From: an uncultured Bacilli bacterium
Lineage (GTDB): Bacteria; Bacillota_I; Bacilli_A; RF39; UBA660
Direction of reading: 5' to 3'
Length of the DNA: 17,665 nt
NCBI GenBank assembly: GCA_934098345.1
Contig: CAKONX010000021.1
Location: 1 to 17,665 of the forward strand
A program made the position numbers and the translations under genes. Positions 1 to 6,451 of this stretch are shown here, in pieces. The stretch's first letter is position 1. Every line of letters begins with the position of its first letter. The notes below the pieces were generated by a model that did not search any database, was not told where the DNA came from, and was given only the letters and a program-made list of their open reading frames with translations.

Positions 1-65
1 AACCCTGTTTTAAGTCCATCAACACCATCATAGAATCTAACAAGTTTATTAGTATGTGAATATTG
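1..65 (-). pseudogene. 5'-truncated D-alanyl-D-alanine carboxypeptidase (DacA/PBP5-like) fragment, runs off the window
   Basis: Read on the minus strand from 65 to 1, this translates to a peptide containing TNKLVRFYDGVDGLKTG. That matches the conserved stretch around the KTG box of low-molecular-weight penicillin-binding proteins (serine D-Ala-D-Ala carboxypeptidases, peptidase S11), which trim peptidoglycan stem peptides outside the cell. A TAG stop at 68-66 directly precedes it in frame, and the stretch has no in-frame ATG, GTG or TTG. The SxxK and SxN parts that should lie upstream are absent, so the 5' part of the gene is gone. The 3' part would continue left of position 1. I infer a broken gene at the border of the glycan locus. 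A frameshifted intact gene is less likely, because neither other upstream frame resembles the family. Confidence 0.65.
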
Positions 66-72
66 CTATAGT

Positions 73-104
73 AAAAAGGTATCACTTCTTGATCAAATGA
101 TACC
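73..104 (-). terminator. terminator-like hairpin with T-run
   Basis: On the minus strand GGTATCA (104-98) pairs with TGATACC (84-78), a 7-bp stem around a 13-nt loop, followed by TTTTT (77-73). The loop contains the palindrome TTGATCAA (89-96). It lies between a minus-strand extended -10 motif and the truncated carboxypeptidase fragment, so it could stop transcripts that begin about 110. The stem is short and AT-rich, so its efficiency is uncertain. Confidence 0.4.
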
Positions 105-115
105 ATGATTCTTAT

Positions 116-124
116 ATTATATCA
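116..124 (-). promoter_or_regulatory. extended -10 promoter motif (minus strand)
   Basis: The minus strand reads TGATATAAT, an extended -10 (TGnTATAAT) with no convincing -35 box 17 nt upstream. Predicted transcription would begin near 110 and go straight into the hairpin at 104-78. The same nine bases occur at 2145-2137. In such an AT-rich region a chance match is possible. Confidence 0.3.
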
Positions 125-173
125 AGATAAATATATTATTTTTTTAATTTTAATTTTAGAACCTTAAAATTAT

Positions 174-202
174 TTGATTTTGGAGCGTAATTGTTTTATA
201 AT
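174..202 (+). promoter_or_regulatory. sigma-A-type promoter of the beta-propeller gene
   Basis: TTGATT (174-179) and TATAAT (197-202) are separated by exactly 17 nt, the optimal spacing for the housekeeping sigma factor. Transcription would start near 209. The leader is then only about 14 nt and holds the ribosome binding site AAAGGTGAG (211-219) just before the ATG at 223. Confidence 0.7.
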
Positions 203-222
203 AATTAACCAAAGGTGAGAAA

Positions 223-1188
223 ATGTATAAATTATATGTTGGAAATTTTAGTTCAAATTGTGGGTTTCACATTATTACATTAAACAATAATTTTGATATA
301 ATTAATGATAAAAGTAATATTGCATCAAATTATAACTCATATTTGTATTGTGATAGCAATAATTTAGTTTTATCAACAGTAGAAACAAAAGGAACAAAAA
401 ACAATCCTAATGGAAAGATTGTTGTTTTTAGATTAGATAACAAAGATAATCCAAACATCATTACTAGTTTTAATTCATTCGGATTAAATCCCTGCCACAT
501 TACTTATAATGAGAAAAAAGGAATAGTTTCAGCAAGTAATTATGATTCTGGGAACTTATCACTGTTTTCTTTGGATAAAACAGATAATCTGTCCTTAAAT
601 CAAGTTCTTACCTTCTATAGAAATTCTTTGATTCATTGTTCGTTGTTTAGTGAAGATAATCTTCATATTGTAGATAAGGGTGCTAGTAAAATTTACACTT
701 TAAATTTAGAAGAAAAAAAGAGATTAATCACTTCTATAGCTTTTAAAAATGACGTACAGCCAAGACACTTAATCAATCGGGATAATAAATATTTTTATCT
801 AATAAGTGAATCTAAACCGTTAATTATAACATTGGAGTACAGTGATAACTTGTTTAAAGTAATTGATGTACAAAGACTATCAAATAACGAATGTACTGGG
901 TGTGCAATAAAATATGATAAATCTTCAGAAATGCTATATGCAACAGTTAGAGGTTCAAATGAAATAAAAATATTTTCAACATCGCAAATTGTGCCTAAAT
1001 TTATTCAAACAATTCCTTCATTTGGATTAAATCCTAGAGATATAGATATAAGTGAAGATTTAGTTGTTGTAACAAATCTTGAAAGTAATTGTTTAAGTTT
1101 ATATAAAAAATATGCTGATGGAACGTTAGGGCATTTAAACAATTTATCAACAACATCTCCTGCTTTTGTCAAAATAAAAAAATGTTGA
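223..1188 (+). CDS. lactonase-family beta-propeller protein (6-phosphogluconolactonase-like)
   Basis: The 321-residue protein looks like the seven-bladed beta-propeller lactonase family (Pgl/YkgB type), whose characterised members hydrolyse 6-phosphogluconolactone or related sugar lactones. Recognisable pieces are the start LYVGNFS (4-10), FGLNPCH (86-92) followed by SNYDSGN (105-111), QPRH (179-182), and FGLNPRD (267-273) followed by TNLESN near 284. The repeat of FGLNP at 86 and 267 reflects the blade repeat. Length is slightly below the usual 330-350. No signal peptide is seen, so it is probably cytosolic. It has its own promoter and faces the glycan operon, so it is not co-transcribed with it. 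The family contains many members of unknown substrate, so the enzyme activity is only suggested. Confidence 0.75.
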   Translation: MYKLYVGNFSSNCGFHIITLNNNFDIINDKSNIASNYNSYLYCDSNNLVLSTVETKGTKNNPNGKIVVFRLDNKDNPNIITSFNSFGLNPCHITYNEKKGIVSASNYDSGNLSLFSLDKTDNLSLNQVLTFYRNSLIHCSLFSEDNLHIVDKGASKIYTLNLEEKKRLITSIAFKNDVQPRHLINRDNKYFYLISESKPLIITLEYSDNLFKVIDVQRLSNNECTGCAIKYDKSSEMLYATVRGSNEIKIFSTSQIVPKFIQTIPSFGLNPRDIDISEDLVVVTNLESNCLSLYKKYADGTLGHLNNLSTTSPAFVKIKKC

Positions 1189-1216
1189 ACATAATTATTT
1201 ATTCAACATTTTTTTT
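1176..1216. terminator. bidirectional intrinsic terminator between convergent genes
   Basis: AAAAAAATGTTGAA (1176-1189) pairs perfectly with TTCAACATTTTTTT (1202-1215), a 14-bp stem around a 12-nt loop. It has a T-run on either strand and so can end transcripts from both sides. The left arm contains the last codons and TGA stop (1186-1188) of the plus-strand gene. The TAA stop of the minus-strand kinase lies in the loop (1197-1195), and its last codons lie in the right arm. Confidence 0.85.
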
Positions 1217-2112
1217 AATGAAATCATTATTTCAATAACTATTTTTTTTAAATCATTATTTTCTGGAAATCTTGGTAACAATCTTAAATTTGCTTCTAAA
1301 TTATAGATTTCATGTCTGATTTCAAAGTTATCCACATTATATATTTCAGGATAAAATTCTTTAAAGTATTTTTCTATATTTTGATAATCTTCTATTTTGA
1401 CCAAATTCTCAGCTTCTTCACTAGCATACTTTAAAGGATTATTACACATTCTTAAAAATATATCTAATTCATAGTCAATTGGAGCATATAATGATGTTTC
1501 AAAATCAATTATTTTTATTTGACCATCGTTACAATAAATAATATTATCAAAATGAATATCAGAATGAACTAATCTAAAATCATTACTCTTCAAATAATCA
1601 CTTATATTTTTTAATATTTGTTCAGCCAAATCTTTCTCGGTTTGTGAAAATAGTTTAAGGTCAAAACATTTTTTGAAATTTCGTTCTAATTTTTCTTTTA
1701 TATACAATGCCCAATCATAAGATTCACCCTTTATAGAATGAAATGATTTCATCATATTTACTATTTCTTTTACTATTTCTTTTCTTTTATTTTCATCAAG
1801 TTCATGCCAAACAAAATATAGTGATTTACCATTAATTTTTTCTATTATCTCATAAGAAAAATCATCATTAGAAGTTGAAATATAAAACGAATACATTTTT
1901 GGAATATATTTATTACCAGCATTACTTTTATAAAACTCAATTTCGTTTTCAAAATTTGCTTCATTTTCTTTATTGTTACAGATTTTAATAATATATTTAT
2001 CATCAGCAGAATATACAGAGTTTGTAAATCCAACGTTTATTTTAGATATATTTTTAATATCCTTGAAAATTTTATCATTATCATCTACTATTTTTTTTAA
2101 ATATGTGTCCAT
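1195..2112 (-). CDS. APH/choline-kinase-fold phosphotransferase
   Basis: A 305-residue protein with the eukaryotic-like kinase fold of aminoglycoside phosphotransferases. The Brenner box HSDIHFDN is at 183-190 (catalytic Asp185, Asn190), IDFE at 202-205 gives the metal-binding Asp203, and the N-lobe Lys in YIIKI (about 43) should bind ATP. Such proteins phosphorylate a small hydroxyl substrate; relatives include choline kinases, aminoglycoside kinases and HexNAc 1-kinases. I chose the ATG at 2112 because AGGTG stands 6-7 nt upstream; the in-frame GTG at 2121 lies inside that site. It is the last gene of the operon, 38 nt after the sugar transferase, with an extended -10 motif in the gap. Next to a nucleotidyltransferase and a phosphatase, a sugar or alcohol kinase making the nucleotidyltransferase substrate is plausible. 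A resistance kinase cannot be excluded. Confidence 0.8.
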   Translation of the reverse strand: MDTYLKKIVDDNDKIFKDIKNISKINVGFTNSVYSADDKYIIKICNNKENEANFENEIEFYKSNAGNKYIPKMYSFYISTSNDDFSYEIIEKINGKSLYFVWHELDENKRKEIVKEIVNMMKSFHSIKGESYDWALYIKEKLERNFKKCFDLKLFSQTEKDLAEQILKNISDYLKSNDFRLVHSDIHFDNIIYCNDGQIKIIDFETSLYAPIDYELDIFLRMCNNPLKYASEEAENLVKIEDYQNIEKYFKEFYPEIYNVDNFEIRHEIYNLEANLRLLPRFPENNDLKKIVIEIMISLKKMLNK

Positions 2113-2136
2113 AAGTGTCACCTATCTTTCTATTAA

Positions 2137-2145
2137 ATTATATCA
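2137..2145 (-). promoter_or_regulatory. possible internal promoter before the APH-fold kinase
   Basis: The gap between sugar transferase and kinase contains TGATATAAT on the minus strand, an extended -10, with no clear -35. Transcription would start near 2130, giving a leader of about 18 nt before the ATG at 2112. This would let the kinase be expressed apart from the long operon. Confidence 0.4.
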
Positions 2146-2150
2146 TATTT

Positions 2151-3296
2151 TTATTTTAAATGTAATATTACAAAAAAAGTTTTAAAAATAATTTTAATAT
2201 CCAACAGCAAAGAATAATTAAAAATGTAATATAAATCATATAAGTATCTATACTTTGGTTCTGTATAATAATTACCATATACATGTGATAATCCAGTTAT
2301 TCCAGCTTTAACATTGTGTCGCAAATTATATAATGGATACTCCTTTTTATATTTATCAATAAAATAGGTTCTTTCAGGTCTTGGTCCAACGATTGACATC
2401 TCACCTTTTAATACATTATAAAGTTGTGGTATTTCGTCAATTTTGAACTTTCTAATAAATCTACCAATTTTTGTTATTCTAGTATCGTTAGGAAATGCAA
2501 CTAATGGAATACCATCTTTTTCTGCATTTACATACATACTTCTAAATTTATATAATTTAAACTTTTTGTTATAAATAGTTTCTCTTTCTTGTGAATAAAA
2601 TATTGGACCGTATGAATCGATTTTTACCAATATTGAAACCAACAAAATTATTGGAAATAAAATAACTATTGCTATAATTGAAAAAAATATGTCAAACACT
2701 CTTTTCAGTAACTTATTTAAACCATCAATTTGCAATTTATTAATTTTAACAAATGGTATATCTTTTAAAAAAATGATTTTATTATTTGAAATAGGTATAA
2801 TTTCATCTGTTAATTTTAAATACACTTCAACATCTGATGCTAAGATTGATAAATCAAGCAAAAATTTTTGATGTGCATCTGAATTAATAATTAGAATATC
2901 ATATTTTTTTAAACTTTTTACGTCGATAATTTTATTACACTTTTTTATAGATTCTATTTTTATATGATAATTATTACAAAAATCTATAATATCAGCATCT
3001 TCAATATTACTTTTACACAATGATATATAACAAATACTTTTACTAGGTAACTTATTGTAATATATTTTTCTAACAATAAATTCAATTAAATTTAAAATAA
3101 TAAAAACAATCGATAGTAGTATTACATCATTAAAATCAATTAATTTAAATATTAGAAAAAATAAAAAACAAATGCTGAAAATTAAAACTCTTTTAATAAT
3201 TTCTATTAAGTTGTATTTCTTAGGTTGAAAAATATCCATTGTAATTAATATAAAATATATTATAAAAAATAGTATAAGAATATTGAATTTATTCAT
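2151..3296 (-). CDS. undecaprenyl-phosphate sugar-1-phosphate transferase (bacterial sugar transferase family)
   Basis: A 381-residue initiating transferase that moves a sugar-1-phosphate from a nucleotide sugar to a polyprenyl-phosphate carrier at the inner face of the membrane. Hydrophobic segments lie at about 4-20, 36-50 and 56-75, followed by a soluble region (80-190) and the catalytic domain from KRVFDI (198-203). That domain has a membrane-entering helix (204-225), YSQER (234-238), KFRSM (250-254), the catalytic IDEIPQL (286-292), GEMSIVGPRPE (298-308) and AGITGL (331-336). All hallmark residues are present. Unlike full WbaP/WcaJ proteins there are fewer N-terminal membrane helices. 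The ATG overlaps the end of the nucleotidyltransferase by 8 nt (ATGAATAA), so the two are translationally coupled. The sugar cannot be read from sequence. Confidence 0.93.
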   Translation of the reverse strand: MNKFNILILFFIIYFILITMDIFQPKKYNLIEIIKRVLIFSICFLFFLIFKLIDFNDVILLSIVFIILNLIEFIVRKIYYNKLPSKSICYISLCKSNIEDADIIDFCNNYHIKIESIKKCNKIIDVKSLKKYDILIINSDAHQKFLLDLSILASDVEVYLKLTDEIIPISNNKIIFLKDIPFVKINKLQIDGLNKLLKRVFDIFFSIIAIVILFPIILLVSILVKIDSYGPIFYSQERETIYNKKFKLYKFRSMYVNAEKDGIPLVAFPNDTRITKIGRFIRKFKIDEIPQLYNVLKGEMSIVGPRPERTYFIDKYKKEYPLYNLRHNVKAGITGLSHVYGNYYTEPKYRYLYDLYYIFNYSLLLDIKIIFKTFFVILHLK

Positions 3297-3978
3297 AATT
3301 TATTACCTTTTTTATTAGTTCATAATCTTCAGGGATACCAATATCAATAAAAACATCATGATAAAAATAAGGCATAAAATTCATTACTTTAACATATTTC
3401 GTAAAGAAATCGTTTTCTATTGAAAAATTTGTATCTTTTTTAAAATCAGCTAAAACATTACGATTAAATACATAGCATCCAACACTCATGTAGCCTTTAG
3501 AAACAAATTTCTTTTCATTAAAATCGGTTATTCTATTGTTATTCAATGTAACCGATCCATATCTTTCGAAATTTTCCATCATTTTTAAAGATAAAGTAAC
3601 ATCAGCACCACTGTTTAAATGACTTTTATATAAATCAGCAAAGTTAAGTTTCGTATAAATATCACCATTCATTATGATAACATTATTATTTGTAACTTTT
3701 GTTAATGCTTTTAATATTGCTCCTCCTGTACCTAAAGGTTGTTCTTCCTCAGAATACTCAATTATAATATTTTTATATTTATTTCCAAAATAATCTTTGA
3801 TATATTCCTTTTTATAACCAGTAGCAAGAATAACTTTGTTTACTTTTTGTTCGTTTAAATCATTTAATACATATTCTAAAAATGGTTTATCATTAATAGG
3901 TGCCATTACTTTAGGGATGTTTTTTATTACACCATTCAATCTAGTACCCAAACCACCTGATAAAATTATAACTTCCAT
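3289..3978 (-). CDS. sugar-phosphate nucleotidyltransferase (HddC / mannose-1-phosphate guanylyltransferase-like)
   Basis: A 229-residue single-domain nucleotidyltransferase that activates a sugar-1-phosphate with an NTP. Seen: GGLGTRL (8-14) for phosphate binding, PKVMAPIND (22-30) with the catalytic Lys, QPLGTGGAI (80-88) for base and sugar recognition, the metal-binding NGD (104-106), and DIGIPEDY (212-219). The overall pattern most resembles HddC, which makes GDP-D-glycero-D-manno-heptose, but no heptose isomerase (GmhA) or HddA kinase is in the window. It lacks the C-terminal left-handed helix domain of acetyltransferase-fused relatives. The ribosome site AGAGGTGAG precedes the ATG, 11 nt after the HAD gene, and the gene overlaps the sugar transferase that may use its product. 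GDP-mannose or another NDP-sugar is equally possible. Confidence 0.88.
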   Translation of the reverse strand: MEVIILSGGLGTRLNGVIKNIPKVMAPINDKPFLEYVLNDLNEQKVNKVILATGYKKEYIKDYFGNKYKNIIIEYSEEEQPLGTGGAILKALTKVTNNNVIIMNGDIYTKLNFADLYKSHLNSGADVTLSLKMMENFERYGSVTLNNNRITDFNEKKFVSKGYMSVGCYVFNRNVLADFKKDTNFSIENDFFTKYVKVMNFMPYFYHDVFIDIGIPEDYELIKKVINYE

Positions 3979-3989
3979 ATACTCACCTC

Positions 3990-4736
3990 TTATAAACTTA
4001 GTTTTTTAATTGGAGAACTATAAGGCTCATTCTCAGTTGCTACAATATCAAAATCACTTGTAAAATCTTTAAGATAAGTATCATATTCGCAATCTAAAAA
4101 TCCTACAGATATTTTGTTCAAATCTAATGGGAGCATACTTAAATCAGTTAAAGAATCTCCTAATAAAACAAAGTTCTTATAATTATTTATATATTTTATA
4201 TATTCAGTATTATATTTTCTATATGGATCAATCATTTTAGAAAAATCTATCATACCATTTTGAATAAAATTTGAAAAAACAACAAGGTTATCAAAATGAC
4301 ATCCTTCCTTTTTCAATAATTCTATAATCAAATTACCAAAACCAGAAGAATTTATAATAACTTGGTATTTTCTTTGAAGATAATTTATAGTTTCTATTGC
4401 ATCATCTCTAAAAATAAACTGATTAGATGATACTATATCATTAATAACTTTATAGTTGTTTAAAAATTCTTTTAATAGTTTTAATTTTTTAATCCAAATA
4501 GAATGAAGCAGTTGCTCTTTTTGCGCATTGGAAATATCATTTGATAGAAATATTTTTTCTTCTTGTTCCATAATTTTTGACTTTTCCTCTGCATACTGCT
4601 TTGGAAAGAAATTTGAAAAAACACCAATTGAACTAACACTTTCATTGCTAGTAATTGTTTTATCAAAATCTGTTACTATACACAAATTTTCTTTAGGAAA
4701 ATTATGTATTCTTTGATGATCTTTCATTATTATCAT
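3990..4736 (-). CDS. HAD-family phosphatase resembling pyrimidine 5'-nucleotidase (UMPH-1)
   Basis: A 248-residue HAD hydrolase. Motif I is TDFDKT (22-27) with nucleophile Asp23 and acid Asp25, motif II is the Ser of INSSG (128-132), and motif IV is LLGDSLTD (191-198). A helical cap lies between motifs I and II (about 35-110). The order and wording of the blocks, including SGFGNLI after motif II, FSNFIQNG (154-161), GDSLTDLSM, and VGFLD followed by DFDIV near the end, parallels the UMPH-1 / cytosolic 5'-nucleotidase III family more than phosphoserine phosphatase. Family enzymes dephosphorylate pyrimidine mononucleotides or related phosphates in the cytosol. Here it sits between the ABC-F gene (stop codon TAG forms part of its ribosome site) and a nucleotidyltransferase. 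A sugar-phosphate phosphatase role in precursor supply is an inference. Confidence 0.75.
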   Translation of the reverse strand: MIIMKDHQRIHNFPKENLCIVTDFDKTITSNESVSSIGVFSNFFPKQYAEEKSKIMEQEEKIFLSNDISNAQKEQLLHSIWIKKLKLLKEFLNNYKVINDIVSSNQFIFRDDAIETINYLQRKYQVIINSSGFGNLIIELLKKEGCHFDNLVVFSNFIQNGMIDFSKMIDPYRKYNTEYIKYINNYKNFVLLGDSLTDLSMLPLDLNKISVGFLDCEYDTYLKDFTSDFDIVATENEPYSSPIKKLSL

Positions 4737-4744
4737 TGTATCAC

Positions 4745-6409
4745 CTATTTTCTAGTTTTTCTTAAAATGGGAGATGTTTCCTCTATTACTGCGTTTTTTT
4801 TTCTATCTATATATTCGTCATAATTTCCAGAAAAAACTTCCATTTGTTTATTTTCTAAATTCCAAATTTTATTTGTCATTTTTTCTAAGAAATATCTATC
4901 ATGTGATACAAATAATAAAGTTCCTGAATAATTCATTAAATTTTCTTCTAAAACTTCTCTGGAATTTAAATCCAAATGATTTGTTGGCTCATCTAAAACA
5001 AGTAAATTAAGATTTTGATTCATTAAAATACATAGTTTTAGCCTTATTTTTTCACCACCAGATAATACTTTTATTTTTTTATAAACATCATCACTAGTGA
5101 ACAACATTGATGCTAATTTATTTCGTGCTTCACCTTGATTCATACTATCGAATGACTGAATAAATGTTTCTAATATCGTTTTTTCTTCATCTTCAAAAGA
5201 TGTATCTTGTGTCAAATATCCAATTTTTGCAGTTGATGAAATTTCAATTATTCCATCATCAGGCATTTCTTGACCTAATAAAATTTTTAATAACGTAGTC
5301 TTACCAGAACCATTTTCACCAATTATTCCAATTCTGTCTCCCTTTTCAATAGTTAAATCTATATCAGAAAATAATTCTTTTTGTTCAAAAGATTTTGCAA
5401 TTCCAACAGCTTCTAAAAGTGTTGCTCCTGAACGACTTCCAGAAAATTCATTCATTCTCATACTTTTTTTCTCAAAAATTGGTTTATCTATTTTTTCCAT
5501 TTTATTTAATCTGTTTTCAATTTTATTTGCAACACCTCTCAAAATTTGTGAATTCATTGATTTTAAACGTCTTACTTGCATTTCCATTCTGTGTGTTATG
5601 TATTGATTATTTTCATAAGCTTTATATCTTTCTAAAAATCTTTGCTCTTTATCTTGTATATACTTAGAATAGTTACCATCATATTCTTCTATTCCATCCG
5701 TATCTAATTCAAGCACTCTGCCTATTACATGATCTAAGAAGTATCTATCGTGTGATACAACTAACACACTTCCTTTATACTGTTTTATATAATCTTCTAA
5801 CCACTCCAATGTTTTAATATCTAAATTATTAGTAGGTTCGTCCAACAATAATATTTCTGGTTCTTCTAACAACATTTTTGCAACAAGCACTCTAGTCTTT
5901 TCGCCACCACTACATTTATCAAAGATAGAATTTGATAAATCTTCAGTTATATTCAAACCATTTTTTATCTTTTCAACTTTACCGCTAATTGAATAGCCAT
6001 TATTTTTATCAAATGCTTCCTGTAATCTTCCATACTTTTCTAACAGTTTATTCATATCATTTTCATTTAATGAGGTTGCTAATAGTCCTTCTATTGCTCT
6101 CATATCTTTTTCAATTGACATAACTTTTTCAAATGGTAAATACAAAACATCTTGAACAGTCATATTAGGATATTCAGGAATTTGTTCTAAATAGCCCATT
6201 GAACATTTTTTAAAAAATTGGATATTTCCAGAATCTGGTGTTTCTAATCCTTTTAATATTTTTAATAAAGTAGATTTGCCTGTCCCATTTCTGCCTAAAA
6301 GTCCAACAACTTCTCCTTCTTTTAAATCAAAACTTACATTATCAAATATTATATCTGCACCATAAGATTTTTTTAAATTATTAGTTTTAAAAATTACCGT
6401 ATAAATCAC
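4745..6409 (-). CDS. ABC-F family ATP-binding protein
   Basis: A twin-ABC protein of up to 554 residues with no membrane segments, so it acts in the cytosol, as ABC-F proteins do on the ribosome in translation control or antibiotic protection. Domain 1 has Walker A GRNGTGKS (39-46), CSGGE (166-170) and LLLDEPTNNLD (187-197). A charged interdomain linker spans about 250-325. Domain 2 has GENGSGKT (364-371), LSGGE (449-453) and LVLDEPTNHLD (470-480). The start is unclear: the in-frame GTG at 6409 lies inside a very strong ribosome site, and the codon at ideal spacing is ACG (6400-6398). It has its own extended -10 promoter, and its function is unlike that of its glycan-gene neighbours. It could be a resistance factor or a housekeeping relative such as YdiF/YkpA; I cannot decide. 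Confidence 0.92.
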   Translation of the reverse strand: MIYTVIFKTNNLKKSYGADIIFDNVSFDLKEGEVVGLLGRNGTGKSTLLKILKGLETPDSGNIQFFKKCSMGYLEQIPEYPNMTVQDVLYLPFEKVMSIEKDMRAIEGLLATSLNENDMNKLLEKYGRLQEAFDKNNGYSISGKVEKIKNGLNITEDLSNSIFDKCSGGEKTRVLVAKMLLEEPEILLLDEPTNNLDIKTLEWLEDYIKQYKGSVLVVSHDRYFLDHVIGRVLELDTDGIEEYDGNYSKYIQDKEQRFLERYKAYENNQYITHRMEMQVRRLKSMNSQILRGVANKIENRLNKMEKIDKPIFEKKSMRMNEFSGSRSGATLLEAVGIAKSFEQKELFSDIDLTIEKGDRIGIIGENGSGKTTLLKILLGQEMPDDGIIEISSTAKIGYLTQDTSFEDEEKTILETFIQSFDSMNQGEARNKLASMLFTSDDVYKKIKVLSGGEKIRLKLCILMNQNLNLLVLDEPTNHLDLNSREVLEENLMNYSGTLLFVSHDRYFLEKMTNKIWNLENKQMEVFSGNYDEYIDRKKNAVIEETSPILRKTRK

Positions 6410-6417
6410 TCCTTTCT
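6405..6417 (-). promoter_or_regulatory. strong Shine-Dalgarno that conflicts with the GTG start of the ABC-F gene
   Basis: The minus strand reads AGAAAGGAGTGAT, close to a full match to the 16S anti-SD. Its own GTG is the only standard in-frame start near the family's N-terminus. Eight nt after GGAG comes ACG (6400-6398), aligned with the usual initiator Met of this family. A four-codon reading frame, ATG AGA AAG GAG TGA (6420-6406), also spans the site. Confidence 0.7.
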
Positions 6418-6426
6418 CATTGATAT

Positions 6427-6435
6427 ATTATACCA
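6427..6435 (-). promoter_or_regulatory. extended -10 promoter of the ABC-F gene
   Basis: TGGTATAAT on the minus strand is a complete extended -10, sited in the 42-nt gap after the glycosidase-like gene. No -35 is evident. Transcription should begin near 6420, leaving a leader of roughly 20 nt. That is too short for the leader-peptide attenuators found ahead of some resistance ABC-F genes. Confidence 0.55.
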
Positions 6436-6451
6436 CAAGTTTGTGTTTTTT

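Noticed and set aside
2085..2100. Run of eight T on the plus strand near the 5' end of the APH-fold kinase, a possible phase-variation tract; similar runs near 1240 and nine T at 4794-4802 in the ABC-F gene.
   Set aside because: Runs of 7-9 A/T are common by chance at this base composition, all reading frames are intact, and nothing points to variable expression.
1195..2112. Assignment of the APH-fold protein as a specific aminoglycoside resistance enzyme or LicA choline kinase.
   Set aside because: Only the general kinase motifs are conserved; neither subfamily's characteristic sequence beyond the Brenner box is recognisable.
3289..3978. Calling the nucleotidyltransferase hddC outright.
   Set aside because: The resemblance is good, but the partner heptose genes gmhA and hddA are absent from the window, so the substrate remains open.
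5395..5667. Plus-strand open frame of 90 codons opposite the ABC-F gene, and similar short frames opposite other genes.
   Set aside because: Composition is hydrophobic and low-complexity as expected from antisense of AT-rich coding DNA; no ribosome site or family resemblance.
6433..6451. Plus-strand CACAAGTTTGTG followed by eight T, resembling a terminator.
   Set aside because: The stem is only five base pairs with a two-base loop, and no plus-strand gene precedes it; the sequence is better explained by the minus-strand promoter spacer.
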